Notes: generated by a model from the sequence alone, not told the origin. A stretch of 64,000 bases of DNA from Nocardia cyriacigeorgica (GCF_010858045.1 NZ_JAAGVC010000004.1:62001-126000), one strand, 5' to 3'; positions 24,485 through 33,912 are shown, numbered from the stretch's first letter. Numbers and translations: made by a program.

Positions 24485-27202
24485 ATGGACAGCACCTTGG
24501 CTCCCGAGACGCATGGCGGTCACCGGCCCGAACCCGAACCGCGATCCGGCACCTCATCGCAGGCCCAGCCCGCCTCCGAGGCTGCTCGAGCACCGCAGCC
24601 GCCGGAGAATGCGGCGGTTGCTCCCGCGGCGGCTCAGGGCGGCCTACGGGCCCAGCAATTGCGCCTCACGGCCGAGCAGCAGCAGCGGCGCAGCGAAGCG
24701 GGTCAGCGCCGCGCCGAGGAGGAGCAGCGGCGGGCCGAGGAGACCGAGCGGCTGCTCGAAGGCCTCAATCCGCAGCAGCGCGCCGCGGTGGTGCACACCG
24801 GCGCGCCACTGCTGATCGTCGCGGGCGCGGGCTCCGGTAAGACGGCGGTGCTCACCCGGCGCATCGCGTACCTGCTGGCCGCCAGGGGCGCCACCCCGGG
24901 CCAGATCCTGGCCATCACCTTCACCAACAAGGCCGCCGCGGAGATGCGGGAACGGGTGATCGGGCTGGTCGGCCCCCGCGCGAACAACATGTGGGTCTCG
25001 ACCTTCCACTCCAGCTGCGTGCGGATCCTGCGCATGCAGTCGGCGCTGCTGCCCGGGCTGAACTCGAACTTCTCCATCTACGACGCCGACGATTCCCGTC
25101 GCCTGCTCACCATGATCAGCCGCGATCTGGACATCGACACCAAGAAGTACTCCGCCCGCCTGCTGGCCACCGCCATCTCGAACCTGAAGAACGAGCTCAT
25201 CGATCCGGCCAAGGCCACCGCCGACGCCGAATCCGACGACGCCGAACTGCCCGGCCTGGTCGCCCGGGTCTACACCGAGTATCAGCGCAGGCTGCGCGCG
25301 GCCAACGCGCTGGATTTCGACGATCTGATCGGCGAGACGGTCGCGCTGCTGCAGAACCATCCGCAGGTCGCCGAGTACTACCGCCGGCGCTTCCGGCACG
25401 TGCTGGTCGACGAGTACCAGGACACCAACCACGCCCAGTACATCCTGGTCCGTGAGCTGGTCGGCCATCACGCGAGCCGCCCACCCGCCGACGCGGCCGG
25501 TGACGCTGACGCCGCCGCGGGCGCGGCCGCTGCTGCCGGAACCGAGGAGGAGTGGACCGACGACGATCAGCACCGGGTCCCGCCGAGTGAGCTGTGTGTC
25601 GTCGGCGACGCCGACCAGTCCATCTATGCCTTCCGCGGCGCGACCATTCGCAATATCGAGGAGTTCGAACGCGACTTCCCCGACGCCGAAACCATCCTGC
25701 TGGAACAGAATTACCGCTCCACCCAGCACATCCTGTCCGCCGCGAACGCGGTCATCGCCCGTAACGAGGGCAGGCGGGAGAAGCGGCTGTGGACCGATTC
25801 CGGTGAGGGCGATCTGATCACCGGCTACGTCGCCGACAACGAACACGACGAAGCCTCGTTCGTGGCCCGCGAGATCGACCGGCTGGTCGACGCGGGCGAG
25901 GCCACCTATGGCGATGTGGCGGTGTTCTATCGCACCAACAACAATTCGCGTGCGCTGGAAGAGATCTTCATCCGCATGGGCCTGCCCTACAAGGTGGTCG
26001 GCGGCGTGCGGTTCTACGAGCGCAAGGAAGTCCGCGATGTCGTCGCCTACCTGCGGGTGCTGGAAAACCCCGACGACGCGGTGAGCTTGCGCCGCATCCT
26101 CAACACTCCGCGACGCGGGATCGGCGATCGCGCCGAAGCGTGCGTGGCGGTCCACGCCGAACAGCGTGATATCGGTTTCGCCGCCGCTCTGCGCGATGCC
26201 GCCGAGGGCAAGGTCGCGCTGCTGAACACGCGCGCCCAGCGCGCCATCTCGGGTTTCCTCGACCTGCTAGAGGAGATCAGGGCCGCAGGGCAGCGCCCGG
26301 ACGCCGATTTCCCCGATGTCGGCAACGTGGTCGAGGCGGTACTCGACCGCACCGGCTACCGTGCCGAACTGGAAGCCTCCGATGATCCGCAGGACGGTGC
26401 CCGGCTCGACAACCTCAACGAGTTGGTCAGCGTCGCACGGGAATTCAGCTCCGAGGCGCACAACAATGCCGAGGCGGCCCGTGCCGAGGGGCTGCTGCCG
26501 GAGGCGGCCGACGGCGAACCCGAACCCGGCTCGCTGGCGGCCTTCCTGGAGCGGGTATCGCTGGTCGCCGATACCGATCAGATCCCGGACGAGGGCGCGG
26601 GAGTGGTCACCATGATGACCCTGCACACCGCCAAGGGCCTGGAATTCCCGGTCGTCTTCGTCACCGGCTGGGAGGACGGTCAGTTCCCGCATATGCGGGC
26701 TCTCGGCGATCCGGCCGAACTGGCCGAGGAACGCCGTCTCGCCTACGTCGGCATCACCAGGGCAAGGCGCAGGCTGTATCTGAGTCGCGCGGTGGTGCGT
26801 TCGGGCTGGGGGCAACCGGTGTCCAATCCGGAATCGCGCTTCCTCCAGGAGATCCCGGGCCATCTTATCGATTGGAAACGGCTGGAGCCCAAGAACTCCG
26901 GTATGCGCGGCGGGCGTCGTCGCGGGGATGACGCCGGCGAACGCGACTGGACCGAAGGCTGGTCGGAACCACGCCCCGGCGTGCGCGATCGCCGGCCCGC
27001 CCCGCGCAGCGCCGGCGTGAAGCGCAACAATGTCGACCTGGTGCTCGCCGTGGGCGACAGGGTCAGCGACGACAAGTACGGGCTCGGCCGGGTCGTGGCC
27101 GCCGACGGAGTCGGTCCGCTGGCCACGGTGACCATCGATTTCGGTACCGCGGGCAAGATCCGGCTGATCCCGCAGTTCAGCCGGACGCTGGTCAAACTCT
27201 GA
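24485..27202 (+). CDS. pcrA: ATP-dependent DNA helicase UvrD1/PcrA
   Basis: Superfamily 1 3'-5' helicase for nucleotide excision and other repair. It is 905 residues, longer than the roughly 780 of mycobacterial UvrD1. The extra parts are a low-complexity, partly coiled N-terminus (residues 1-92, rich in Ala, Gln, Glu, Arg) and an Ala/Asp-rich insertion after the DEYQDTN motif. Walker A is GAGSGKT at 114-120. VGDADQSIYAFRGA, LLEQNYRST, VTMMTLHTAKGLEFPVVFVTGWEDGQFPH and VGITRARRRLYL are motifs III to VI. The last 55 residues form a tudor-like domain. Leaderless: TAGCGT ends 9 nt before the ATG. Ends 15 bp from the convergent SDR gene. Confidence 0.94.
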   Translation: MDSTLAPETHGGHRPEPEPRSGTSSQAQPASEAARAPQPPENAAVAPAAAQGGLRAQQLRLTAEQQQRRSEAGQRRAEEEQRRAEETERLLEGLNPQQRAAVVHTGAPLLIVAGAGSGKTAVLTRRIAYLLAARGATPGQILAITFTNKAAAEMRERVIGLVGPRANNMWVSTFHSSCVRILRMQSALLPGLNSNFSIYDADDSRRLLTMISRDLDIDTKKYSARLLATAISNLKNELIDPAKATADAESDDAELPGLVARVYTEYQRRLRAANALDFDDLIGETVALLQNHPQVAEYYRRRFRHVLVDEYQDTNHAQYILVRELVGHHASRPPADAAGDADAAAGAAAAAGTEEEWTDDDQHRVPPSELCVVGDADQSIYAFRGATIRNIEEFERDFPDAETILLEQNYRSTQHILSAANAVIARNEGRREKRLWTDSGEGDLITGYVADNEHDEASFVAREIDRLVDAGEATYGDVAVFYRTNNNSRALEEIFIRMGLPYKVVGGVRFYERKEVRDVVAYLRVLENPDDAVSLRRILNTPRRGIGDRAEACVAVHAEQRDIGFAAALRDAAEGKVALLNTRAQRAISGFLDLLEEIRAAGQRPDADFPDVGNVVEAVLDRTGYRAELEASDDPQDGARLDNLNELVSVAREFSSEAHNNAEAARAEGLLPEAADGEPEPGSLAAFLERVSLVADTDQIPDEGAGVVTMMTLHTAKGLEFPVVFVTGWEDGQFPHMRALGDPAELAEERRLAYVGITRARRRLYLSRAVVRSGWGQPVSNPESRFLQEIPGHLIDWKRLEPKNSGMRGGRRRGDDAGERDWTEGWSEPRPGVRDRRPAPRSAGVKRNNVDLVLAVGDRVSDDKYGLGRVVAADGVGPLATVTIDFGTAGKIRLIPQFSRTLVKL

Positions 27203-27217
27203 ACGCCTGCTGACCGA

Positions 27218-28606
27218 TCAGTTCGGCAGCAGGTCGGTCAGTGCGTCGTCGAGGGTCGGGTAGCGGAACCGGAAACCCGTGTCGCGCAGCACCGCTGACG
27301 TGGCGTGGCGGCCGGTGAGCCCGAGCGCCGGATCGGAGCGCAGCACCACGGCGCCGAGGGCCAGTAGCGGTTTCGGTGTCGGCGGCGCGGGCGGCCGGTG
27401 CAGGTGCCTGCGCAGGGTCGTCATCAGGTCTCGATTGCGCACCGGGAAATCGGTGGCCGCCACCAGGATGCCGTCCGGCAGCCGTAGCTCGGGGTCGAGC
27501 CCGAGCGCGGCGCGGACGATCGCGAGCCAATCCTCGATGTGGATCCAGCTGAACCATTGCTTGCCATCGCCGATCCGGCCGCCGAGGCCGGCCCGTGTGA
27601 GCTGACACAGGCGTTTCAGCGCCGGTGCCTGCGGATCCAGCACGATGGAGGTGCGCAGGACGGTGTTGTGGCGGGCTTTCGCGCCGTCGAACGCGTCTTC
27701 CCACGCGGCGGCCACGCCCGTCATCTGTGGCAGGGCCGCGGCACCGGTCGGCAGCGGTGTGGTTTCGGTGCACCGGGTTTCGCCCGCATCGGACCAAATG
27801 GCGGTGGTGCTGGCTTGAATCCAGTAGTCGATCGGGGCGTCGAGTGCGCCCGCGGCGGCGACCAGTGCGCGGGTCGGTTCGACTCGGCTGCGCCGGAGTT
27901 CGTCGATGTTGTGGGCGGTCGGCCGGCAGTCGACCAGCTTGCCCGCCAGATTGACGACGGCGGTCGGGCCGGGATTCACCAGGGAGTCGGCCCAGTCGCC
28001 GACCGTTCTGCCGTCCCATTCCCGTTGCGGGAAGGGCAGTTCCGGGTCGCGTCGGCGGGTGAGGATGACAACGTGCTTGCCCCGGCAGACCAGGTCGGCG
28101 GCGATGTGACGGCCGAGCGCTCCGGATCCGCCTGCGATGACGGCGGTGAGCGCGTCGGCGGCGGGGGAGATTCCGGCGAGTGTCGCCAGCCGGGCGAAGC
28201 AGACTCGGGCGTCGGTCTCCACCAGCGTGCCGATGATCGCGCGAACCGCGCCTGCCGACGGGCCGGTGAAGGTGAGCCGTTGGGCCAGTTCGGTTCCGCC
28301 GGCCACGGAGGTGAGGGTCCAGGTGAGAAACATCCGGCCCATCGGGGTGTCCTGCTCGAGGGTCAGTTCGCGTTCGGGTTCGACCGTGGTGAGCACGAAC
28401 GGGTCGGCGCTGCGCTGATGCACGGGGCCGAGCAGACGTCCACGCGGGACGATGTCGCCGGTGGTTCCGGCGGCGACGGGGCCGTGCATGACGACGGAGG
28501 TGACTGCCGGATTCCATTCGGGCAACCGCTGTGGGTCGCCGAGTACGCGCCAGATGTCGGCGGCGGGCAGTGCGAGGACTTGGGTGTACGTCGTTGTACG
28601 AGCCAT
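27218..28606 (-). CDS. SRPBCC domain fused to TIGR01777-type epimerase (SDR39U1-like)
   Basis: 462-residue two-domain protein. Residues 1-150 form a START/SRPBCC ligand-binding domain (VLALPAADIWRVLGDPQRLPEWNPAV). From 155 a Rossmann domain begins with AVIAGGSGALGRHIAADL (GGSGALG at 159-165) and continues with VVNLAGKLVDCRPTAHN and QASTTAIWSD, the TIGR01777 signature. GDGKQWFSWIHIEDWLAIV and a DUF1731-like C-terminus complete it. Homologues are often labelled cell-division inhibitor-like or SulA-like nucleotide-sugar epimerases, without proof. The fusion to SRPBCC is known in actinobacteria. Substrate unknown. It is convergent with uvrD1. Confidence 0.85.
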   Translation of the reverse strand: MARTTTYTQVLALPAADIWRVLGDPQRLPEWNPAVTSVVMHGPVAAGTTGDIVPRGRLLGPVHQRSADPFVLTTVEPERELTLEQDTPMGRMFLTWTLTSVAGGTELAQRLTFTGPSAGAVRAIIGTLVETDARVCFARLATLAGISPAADALTAVIAGGSGALGRHIAADLVCRGKHVVILTRRRDPELPFPQREWDGRTVGDWADSLVNPGPTAVVNLAGKLVDCRPTAHNIDELRRSRVEPTRALVAAAGALDAPIDYWIQASTTAIWSDAGETRCTETTPLPTGAAALPQMTGVAAAWEDAFDGAKARHNTVLRTSIVLDPQAPALKRLCQLTRAGLGGRIGDGKQWFSWIHIEDWLAIVRAALGLDPELRLPDGILVAATDFPVRNRDLMTTLRRHLHRPPAPPTPKPLLALGAVVLRSDPALGLTGRHATSAVLRDTGFRFRYPTLDDALTDLLPN

Positions 28607-28723
28607 GGCCTGACGCTATGTGGCGCGCCCGTGCTGCGGAAGCGTGCTCTTGCTCACCGTGGGTGTGCCACAGCGTCGCTCACGATGCACCGAGCGGTCC
28701 TCGCGCGGTGTGAAACGCGTTGA

Positions 28724-29884
28724 TCAGTCGCGCATCTGGCCGAGGCTGATGCCGCGGGTGGCCAGCCAGGGCAGCGGATCGACCTTGTCGGTGCCGTTGA
28801 GCCAGACCTCGAAATGCACGTGTGGACCGGTGGAGAATCCGCGGTTGCCCATGGTGGCGATCTGGTCGCCCGCGAGCACCCGCTGACCCTGCGACACGGT
28901 GGCGGTATCGATGTGGCCGTAGATGGTGACGGTGCCGTCGTCGTGCAGCAGCCGCACCCACATGCCGAATCCGGCGGCGGGGCCCGCCTCGATGACGGTG
29001 CCGTCGGCGACGGCGTAGATGGGCGTGCCGATCGGGCCCGCCACGTCGATGCCGAGATGCTGTACGCCCCAGCGGGCGCCGAAGCCGGAGGTGAAGTTGC
29101 CCGCGGCGAACCGGGCGAACAGCGGCCGCAGTTTGGCGGCTTCCTGGGCGGCCAGATCTTCGGCGTACTTCTGGCCCTTTTCCAGGATGTCGGTGAACTG
29201 GCTCAGATCGACCGGCGCGCCGACGGTGAGCACCTGCGGTGAATCGGGCGAGGTGGCCGCGGCGGCGGTCTGATCGTCCGCGTTCATCGGCGAGTGCGAG
29301 GCGATCTCGTAGATCTGGTCGGCCTCGTAATCGGCCGCCATGGTGGTCTGTTCTTCGGGGCCGGCGAAGGCGCACTGGCCCGCGGCGACGAACGCGCCCG
29401 CGGCGACAGCGGCGACCGCTGCCCGGCCCTTGAGGGCCGTGGGTGGCGCGGGTAGTCGGTGTGCGCCGCCGCTGCGCGAGCGACTCTCGCGTGCGGGGAT
29501 GACCTTCGGCGCGGCCGGCTCGTCGGGTTCCTCGGCGGGCTCGTCGGCCTCGCGCCAGGTCTCGCCGCCGCCGCTCCACGCACCGCCGTCGGACCAGGTC
29601 TCGCCTTCGGTCCAGCTCTGTTCGGACCACTCCGGGGTCCAGCCGTTGTCGCTTTCGGACCAGGCGTCGCCCTCGGTCCAGGAGGCGTTGTCGTTCCAGG
29701 CGTTGTCGGCGGACCACGAGTTCCCGGCCTCGCCGGCATGCTGGGCGTTGTGCGCGCCGGGGGCGGTGTGGAAGCCGTAGCCGTGGTGCCCGCTGTGCGC
29801 GGGTGCGGCCGCTGCGCCGTCTTCGTGGCGGTATCGGTGACCCGACCGGTTGCGACTGGGGTCGAGGGTCGTGTGGTGGTTCAT
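28724..29884 (-). CDS. M23 family metallopeptidase, membrane-anchored, with Trp/His-rich N-terminus
   Basis: 386-residue cell-wall endopeptidase candidate, positional match of Rv0950c beside sucC. The cytoplasmic N-terminus has ten histidines in residues 1-50, then a segment (57-110) with ten tryptophans, mostly six residues apart in an acidic Ser/Gly/Asp background. A membrane segment lies at about 154-175. A helical stretch (FTDILEKGQKYAEDLAAQEAAKL) leads to the LytM domain with HLGIDVAGP and GPHVHFEVW, which supply the zinc His, Asp and the second His pair. Activity is expected outside the membrane. The start at 29884 is the first good Met; an open frame continues upstream to 30157. Confidence 0.85.
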   Translation of the reverse strand: MNHHTTLDPSRNRSGHRYRHEDGAAAAPAHSGHHGYGFHTAPGAHNAQHAGEAGNSWSADNAWNDNASWTEGDAWSESDNGWTPEWSEQSWTEGETWSDGGAWSGGGETWREADEPAEEPDEPAAPKVIPARESRSRSGGAHRLPAPPTALKGRAAVAAVAAGAFVAAGQCAFAGPEEQTTMAADYEADQIYEIASHSPMNADDQTAAAATSPDSPQVLTVGAPVDLSQFTDILEKGQKYAEDLAAQEAAKLRPLFARFAAGNFTSGFGARWGVQHLGIDVAGPIGTPIYAVADGTVIEAGPAAGFGMWVRLLHDDGTVTIYGHIDTATVSQGQRVLAGDQIATMGNRGFSTGPHVHFEVWLNGTDKVDPLPWLATRGISLGQMRD

Positions 29885-30448
29885 CGGCGAGCCCGCATCG
29901 CCATGCGGAAGGATCTCGCGCGCATGCCCGGCCCGGACGGGGGCGGCATCGACGGGTCGATCATGGAACGGCTCTCCACCGACGGAGTGCTGTGGTGCGT
30001 CAAGCTTGCCGTCCTCCTCATCACCTGGAACAACGGAGTCGTGACCGGGTTGTGATATCGACCGCATCGACGGTAACGAAACGATTGCGCGCTGCGCAAG
30101 CGGTGTGCACATTCCGGCCACACTTGTGAGATGGATCACGATATCAGCTCGATTCAACTCACGCGTTTCTGGGCACCTGAGTGAGGTTGCCTGGTCGTGA
30201 CGGGTCCGTGATCCGCGGCCGGGATGCCCCGCGAGCAGGCGTCGGGTGACTCGTCAACAAGCTACTCGCGAGTAGCGTTGGCCAGCGGTTTTGCCCGTCC
30301 CGGGGGTTCGGCCGTGACCTGCGCCACTTAGGATGTACGTGGCCGATTGGCCTTCCATGTGACTGGTTAGAGTCCGACCCGACCCGCTTCCGACGTCGGG
30401 CCGCCAACAAAGACGTTGTCATAGCAACGCAGACGAGACGGTGAATAC
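29885..30448. other. 564-bp divergent region, M23 peptidase / sucC
   Basis: No certain gene. It contains a CRP-family-like site at 30125-30140, AT-richer DNA between 30040 and 30160, and a TAGGAT hexamer at 30329-30334 that could serve as the sucC -10. The segment 29885-30040 is GC-rich and could belong to a longer M23 reading frame. Confidence 0.4.
30125..30140. promoter_or_regulatory. CRP/GlxR-like binding site
   Basis: TGTGAGATGGATCACG: TGTGA, six bases, TCACG, nine of ten matches to TGTGA-N6-TCACA. It lies between the M23 gene and sucC; CRP-family regulators of this order commonly control TCA-cycle and cell-wall hydrolase genes. Confidence 0.5.
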
Positions 30449-31615
30449 ATGGATCTCTTCGAATATCAGGCGAAGGAGCTCTTCGTTAAGCACGGAGTGC
30501 CTTCGTCGGAGGGCCGCGTGACGGACACGGCCGAGGATGCCCGCGCCATCGCGCAGGAAATCGGCAAGCCGGTGATGATCAAGTCCCAGGTGAAGGTCGG
30601 CGGCCGTGGCAAGGCAGGCGGCGTGAAGTACGCGGCCACCCCGGAAGACGCCTTCACGCACGCGTCGAACATTCTCGGCCTGGACATCAAGGGCCACATC
30701 ACCAAGAAGATCCTTGTCGCCGAAGCCAAGGACATCGCGGAGGAGTACTACATCTCCTTCCTGCTGGATCGTTCCAACCGCACCTACCTGGCCATGTGCT
30801 CGGTCGAGGGCGGCATGGAGATCGAAGAGGTCGCGGAGAAGACCCCCGAGCGCCTGGCCAAGGTGCCCGTCGACGCCGTCAAGGGCGTCGACCTGGCGTT
30901 CGCGCGCTCCATCGCCGAGCAGGGCCACCTGCCCGCCGAGGTGCTCGACGCCGCGGCCGTGACCATCCAGAAGCTGTGGGAGGTCTTCGTCGCCGAGGAC
31001 GCCACCCTGGTCGAGGTCAACCCGCTGGTGCGCACCCCGCAGGACGAGATCCTCGCCCTCGACGGCAAGGTCACCCTGGACGAGAACGCCTCCTTCCGGC
31101 AGCCGGGCCACGCGGAGTTCGCCGACATCGACGCGACCGACCCGCTCGAGCTCAAGGCCAAGGAGAACGACCTCAACTACGTCAAGCTCGACGGCGAGGT
31201 CGGCATCATCGGCAACGGCGCCGGTCTGGTCATGTCGACCCTCGACGTGGTCGCTTACGCGGGCGAGAAGCACAACGGGGTCAAGCCGGCCAACTTCCTC
31301 GATATCGGTGGCGGCGCCTCGGCCGAGGTGATGGCCGCAGGGCTGGACGTCATCCTGAACGACGCGCAGGTCAAGAGCGTGTTCGTGAACGTCTTCGGCG
31401 GCATCACCGCGTGTGACGCGGTGGCCAACGGCATCGTCAAGGCGCTGGAGATCCTCGGCGACGAGGCGAACAAGCCGCTGGTCGTTCGGCTGGACGGCAA
31501 CCGCGTGGAGGAGGGTCGCAAGATCCTCGCCGACGCCGCGCACCCGCTGGTGACGCTGGCGCAGACAATGGACGAAGGCGCCGACAAGGCCGCCGAACTG
31601 GCTGCCGCCAAATAA
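30449..31615 (+). CDS. sucC: Succinyl-CoA synthetase subunit beta (ADP-forming)
   Basis: 388-residue ATP-grasp subunit of the TCA-cycle enzyme that makes succinate and ATP from succinyl-CoA. Starts [12 protein letters not shown], with [16 protein letters not shown] for nucleotide binding and [22 protein letters not shown] as the metal/nucleotide site. The C-terminal CoA-ligase fold contains [14 protein letters not shown] and [19 protein letters not shown]. It forms an operon with sucD, 24 bp downstream. Confidence 0.97.
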   Translation: MDLFEYQAKELFVKHGVPSSEGRVTDTAEDARAIAQEIGKPVMIKSQVKVGGRGKAGGVKYAATPEDAFTHASNILGLDIKGHITKKILVAEAKDIAEEYYISFLLDRSNRTYLAMCSVEGGMEIEEVAEKTPERLAKVPVDAVKGVDLAFARSIAEQGHLPAEVLDAAAVTIQKLWEVFVAEDATLVEVNPLVRTPQDEILALDGKVTLDENASFRQPGHAEFADIDATDPLELKAKENDLNYVKLDGEVGIIGNGAGLVMSTLDVVAYAGEKHNGVKPANFLDIGGGASAEVMAAGLDVILNDAQVKSVFVNVFGGITACDAVANGIVKALEILGDEANKPLVVRLDGNRVEEGRKILADAAHPLVTLAQTMDEGADKAAELAAAK

Positions 31616-31639
31616 CGACGGCCGAGTAAGGACAACAAC

Positions 31640-32554
31640 ATGTCTATCTTCCTCAACAAGGATTCCAAGGTCATCGTCCAGGGCATCACCGGCGGCGAGG
31701 GCACCAAGCACACCGCCCTGATGCTGAAGGCTGGCACCCAGATCGTCGGTGGCGTCAACGCGCGCAAGGCGGGCACCACCGTCTCGCACACCGACAAGGA
31801 CGGCAACGCCGTCGAGCTGCCGGTCTTCGGTGGCGTGGCCGAGGCCATGAAGGAGACCGGCGCCGACGTCTCGATCGCGTTCGTGCCGCCGAAGTTCGCC
31901 AAGGACGCCATCATCGAGGCCATCGACGCGGAGATCCCGCTGCTGGTGGTCATCACCGAGGGCATCCCGGTGCAGGACACCGCCTACGCGTGGGCCTACA
32001 ACGTGGAGAAGGGCAACAAGACCCGGATCATCGGCCCGAACTGCCCCGGCATCATCACTCCCGGCGAGGCGCTGGTCGGCATCACCCCGGCCAACATCAC
32101 CGGCAAGGGCCCGATCGGTCTGGTGTCCAAGTCCGGCACGCTGACCTACCAGATGATGTACGAGCTGCGTGATTTCGGCTTCTCGACCTCCATCGGCATC
32201 GGCGGCGACCCGGTCATCGGCACCACCCATATCGACGCCATCGAGGCGTTCGAGAAGGACCCGGAGACCGAGCTGATCGTGATGATCGGCGAGATCGGCG
32301 GCGACGCCGAGGAGCGGGCCGCGGCCTACATCAAGGCCAACGTCACCAAGCCGGTCGTCGGCTACGTCGCGGGCTTCACCGCCCCCGAGGGCAAGACCAT
32401 GGGCCACGCGGGCGCCATCGTCTCGGGTTCCTCGGGCACCGCCCAGGCGAAGAAGGACGCACTCGAGGCCGCGGGCGTGAAGGTCGGCAAGACGCCGTCC
32501 GAGACCGCCGCGCTGGCGCGGGAGATCCTGGAGAAGGCAAGCGTCACCGCCTGA
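31640..32554 (+). CDS. sucD: Succinyl-CoA synthetase subunit alpha
   Basis: 304-residue CoA-binding subunit. The N-terminal Rossmann fold includes [19 protein letters not shown] and [23 protein letters not shown] and [13 protein letters not shown] follow. [18 protein letters not shown] bears the phosphohistidine that carries phosphate between subunits. GAGTAAGGACAAC before the ATG supplies the ribosome site. A hairpin terminator follows at 32657. Confidence 0.97.
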   Translation: MSIFLNKDSKVIVQGITGGEGTKHTALMLKAGTQIVGGVNARKAGTTVSHTDKDGNAVELPVFGGVAEAMKETGADVSIAFVPPKFAKDAIIEAIDAEIPLLVVITEGIPVQDTAYAWAYNVEKGNKTRIIGPNCPGIITPGEALVGITPANITGKGPIGLVSKSGTLTYQMMYELRDFGFSTSIGIGGDPVIGTTHIDAIEAFEKDPETELIVMIGEIGGDAEERAAAYIKANVTKPVVGYVAGFTAPEGKTMGHAGAIVSGSSGTAQAKKDALEAAGVKVGKTPSETAALAREILEKASVTA

Positions 32555-32656
32555 TTCGGTCAAGGCCCGGAGGCGGTAGCGCAGCGTCACCACGTAGGGC
32601 CGCCGAATCGGGCAAGTCGAATTCAGCCTGATTCCCGATTCCATCCGATGGGTCTT

Positions 32657-32692
32657 CGAAGGCCGCTTCCGGTTCGCCGGCGGCGGCCTTCG
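32657..32692 (+). terminator. Terminator of sucCD
   Basis: CGAAGGCCGC (32657-32666) and GCGGCCTTCG (32683-32692) form a perfect 10-bp stem with a 16-nt loop, about 100 bp after sucD. Confidence 0.65.
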
Positions 32693-32695
32693 TCG

Positions 32696-32704
32696 TTATC
32701 CACA
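32696..32704 (+). other. Consensus DnaA box
   Basis: TTATCCACA matches the DnaA-box consensus exactly. A second partial copy (TCTCCACAG) lies about 15 bp further. No dnaA or dnaN gene is near, so this is not the replication origin itself. Confidence 0.35.
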
Positions 32705-32823
32705 GGCGCCGATTCTCTCCACAGGGGAATCGCTCGGTGATGACCTCCGCGCCACAGTGCAGTAGCGTCAGGAGGGAATCAGTCGTGAACACACATGTAT
32801 GACTCGACCTAGGAGACGACGAC

Positions 32824-33822
32824 ATGTCATACCCGACCGGGGGCTCCGGGTACAACGCGCCCGCGCCGACGCCCTCCGCTTCCCCCAACCCCGGCCAGTC
32901 GCCGGCCGGCGCAGGCACCGAATCCGGTGCCGCCGCCAAGGGGCTGCCGTTCTTCCTGACGATCGGCGTGGCTGCGCTGGGTGTGATCACCTTCCTCCTC
33001 GGCTTCCTGCCCTTCATGGGCCCGGATATCGAAGGCCTCGGTAGCGACGCGGATTCGCTGAACGCCTTCGTCTCCGGCTCCACCGCCCTGCTCGCGCTGG
33101 CGCTGCTCGGCGGGGCGCTCGCGGGTCTGTCGCTGCTGCCCAAGCAGAACTGGATCGGCGCCGCCGCGGCGGTGTCGGTCACCGCGTTCTTCGGCGTGCT
33201 GTTCCAGTCGTTCAGCTTCCCCGAGAGCACCAAGGCCGAGTTCGGTGTCTGGGTTCTGCTGTTCTTCGTGTTCGTCCAGGCGGCCATCGCCGTCGCGGTC
33301 CTGCTGTTCGAGGCGGGCATCATCAAACTGCCCGAACCGCGCCCGGCCGCGCAGCAGGCGCAGGCAGGCTACGGCCAGCAGCCGGGTTACGGTCAGCAGC
33401 AGTACGGCCAGCAGCAGGGTGGCTACGGCCAGCAGCAGTTCGGTCAGAGCCAGCCGGGCCAGGGCGGTTTCGGTGGCGGGCAGTACCCGTCGCAGCCGTC
33501 CTACAGCCAGCCCGGTCAGCAGCCCTCCTACGGCCAGCAGCCCGGTCAGCAGCAGTACGGTCAGCAGCAGCCGTCCTACGGTCAGCAGCCCGGTTACGGT
33601 GCGGGACAGCAGCAGTCGCCGTATGCCGGTGGCCAGCAGCAGTCGCCGTCGGAAGGCGCCACCCAGCAGTTCGGTCAGCAGCAGCAGTACGGCCAGCAGC
33701 AGTACGGTCAGCAGCAGCCGCCGCAGCAGGGCCAGCAGGGCCAGCCGTTCGGAGGCGAGCAGAACGCCGATCCGGCCGCTGATCCGACGCGGGCGTTCCG
33801 TCCCTCGGACGACAACAAGTAA
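32824..33822 (+). CDS. DUF5336 membrane protein with Tyr-Gly-Gln repeat tail
   Basis: 332 residues, positional and sequence match of the mycobacterial 34-kDa antigen family (Rv0954). A short disordered N-terminus, then four membrane helices at about 40-60, 83-103, 112-132 and 140-165 (FLTIGVAALGVITFLLGFLP, ALLALALLGGALAGLSLLP, and so on). The second half is a low-complexity cytoplasmic tail of YGQQ/PGQQ/QQQ units (about 185-315) with no fixed fold. Function is not established; homologues have been linked to the division machinery. AGGAG-type site upstream (TAGGAGACGAC). A 12-bp hairpin terminator follows. Confidence 0.88.
   Translation: MSYPTGGSGYNAPAPTPSASPNPGQSPAGAGTESGAAAKGLPFFLTIGVAALGVITFLLGFLPFMGPDIEGLGSDADSLNAFVSGSTALLALALLGGALAGLSLLPKQNWIGAAAAVSVTAFFGVLFQSFSFPESTKAEFGVWVLLFFVFVQAAIAVAVLLFEAGIIKLPEPRPAAQQAQAGYGQQPGYGQQQYGQQQGGYGQQQFGQSQPGQGGFGGGQYPSQPSYSQPGQQPSYGQQPGQQQYGQQQPSYGQQPGYGAGQQQSPYAGGQQQSPSEGATQQFGQQQQYGQQQYGQQQPPQQGQQGQPFGGEQNADPAADPTRAFRPSDDNK
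33362..33750 (+). repeat. Degenerate in-frame TACGGYCAGCAG repeats
   Basis: Coding repeats built on TAC GGC/GGT CAG CAG units inside the DUF5336 gene, encoding YGQQ with PG and QQ variants. Divergence between units indicates old expansion and selection at protein level. Confidence 0.7.
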
Positions 33823-33850
33823 TCCGGCAGCCACACGGTTGTCATCGGTG

Positions 33851-33894
33851 CTCTCCCGGCGCCCGGCGCGCCTGCCCCGCTCGCGCCGGGAGAG
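33851..33894 (+). terminator. Terminator after DUF5336 gene
   Basis: CTCTCCCGGCGC and GCGCCGGGAGAG, a perfect 12-bp stem with a 20-nt GC-rich loop, between the DUF5336 gene and the PerM-like gene. Confidence 0.65.
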
Positions 33895-33912
33895 CTGCCA
33901 ACCTGAATCTTC

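Noticed and set aside
30159..30422. Small frame on the minus strand upstream of sucC
   Set aside because: Arg/Pro/Ser-rich translation, no ribosome site and no resemblance to any family; lies in the promoter region.
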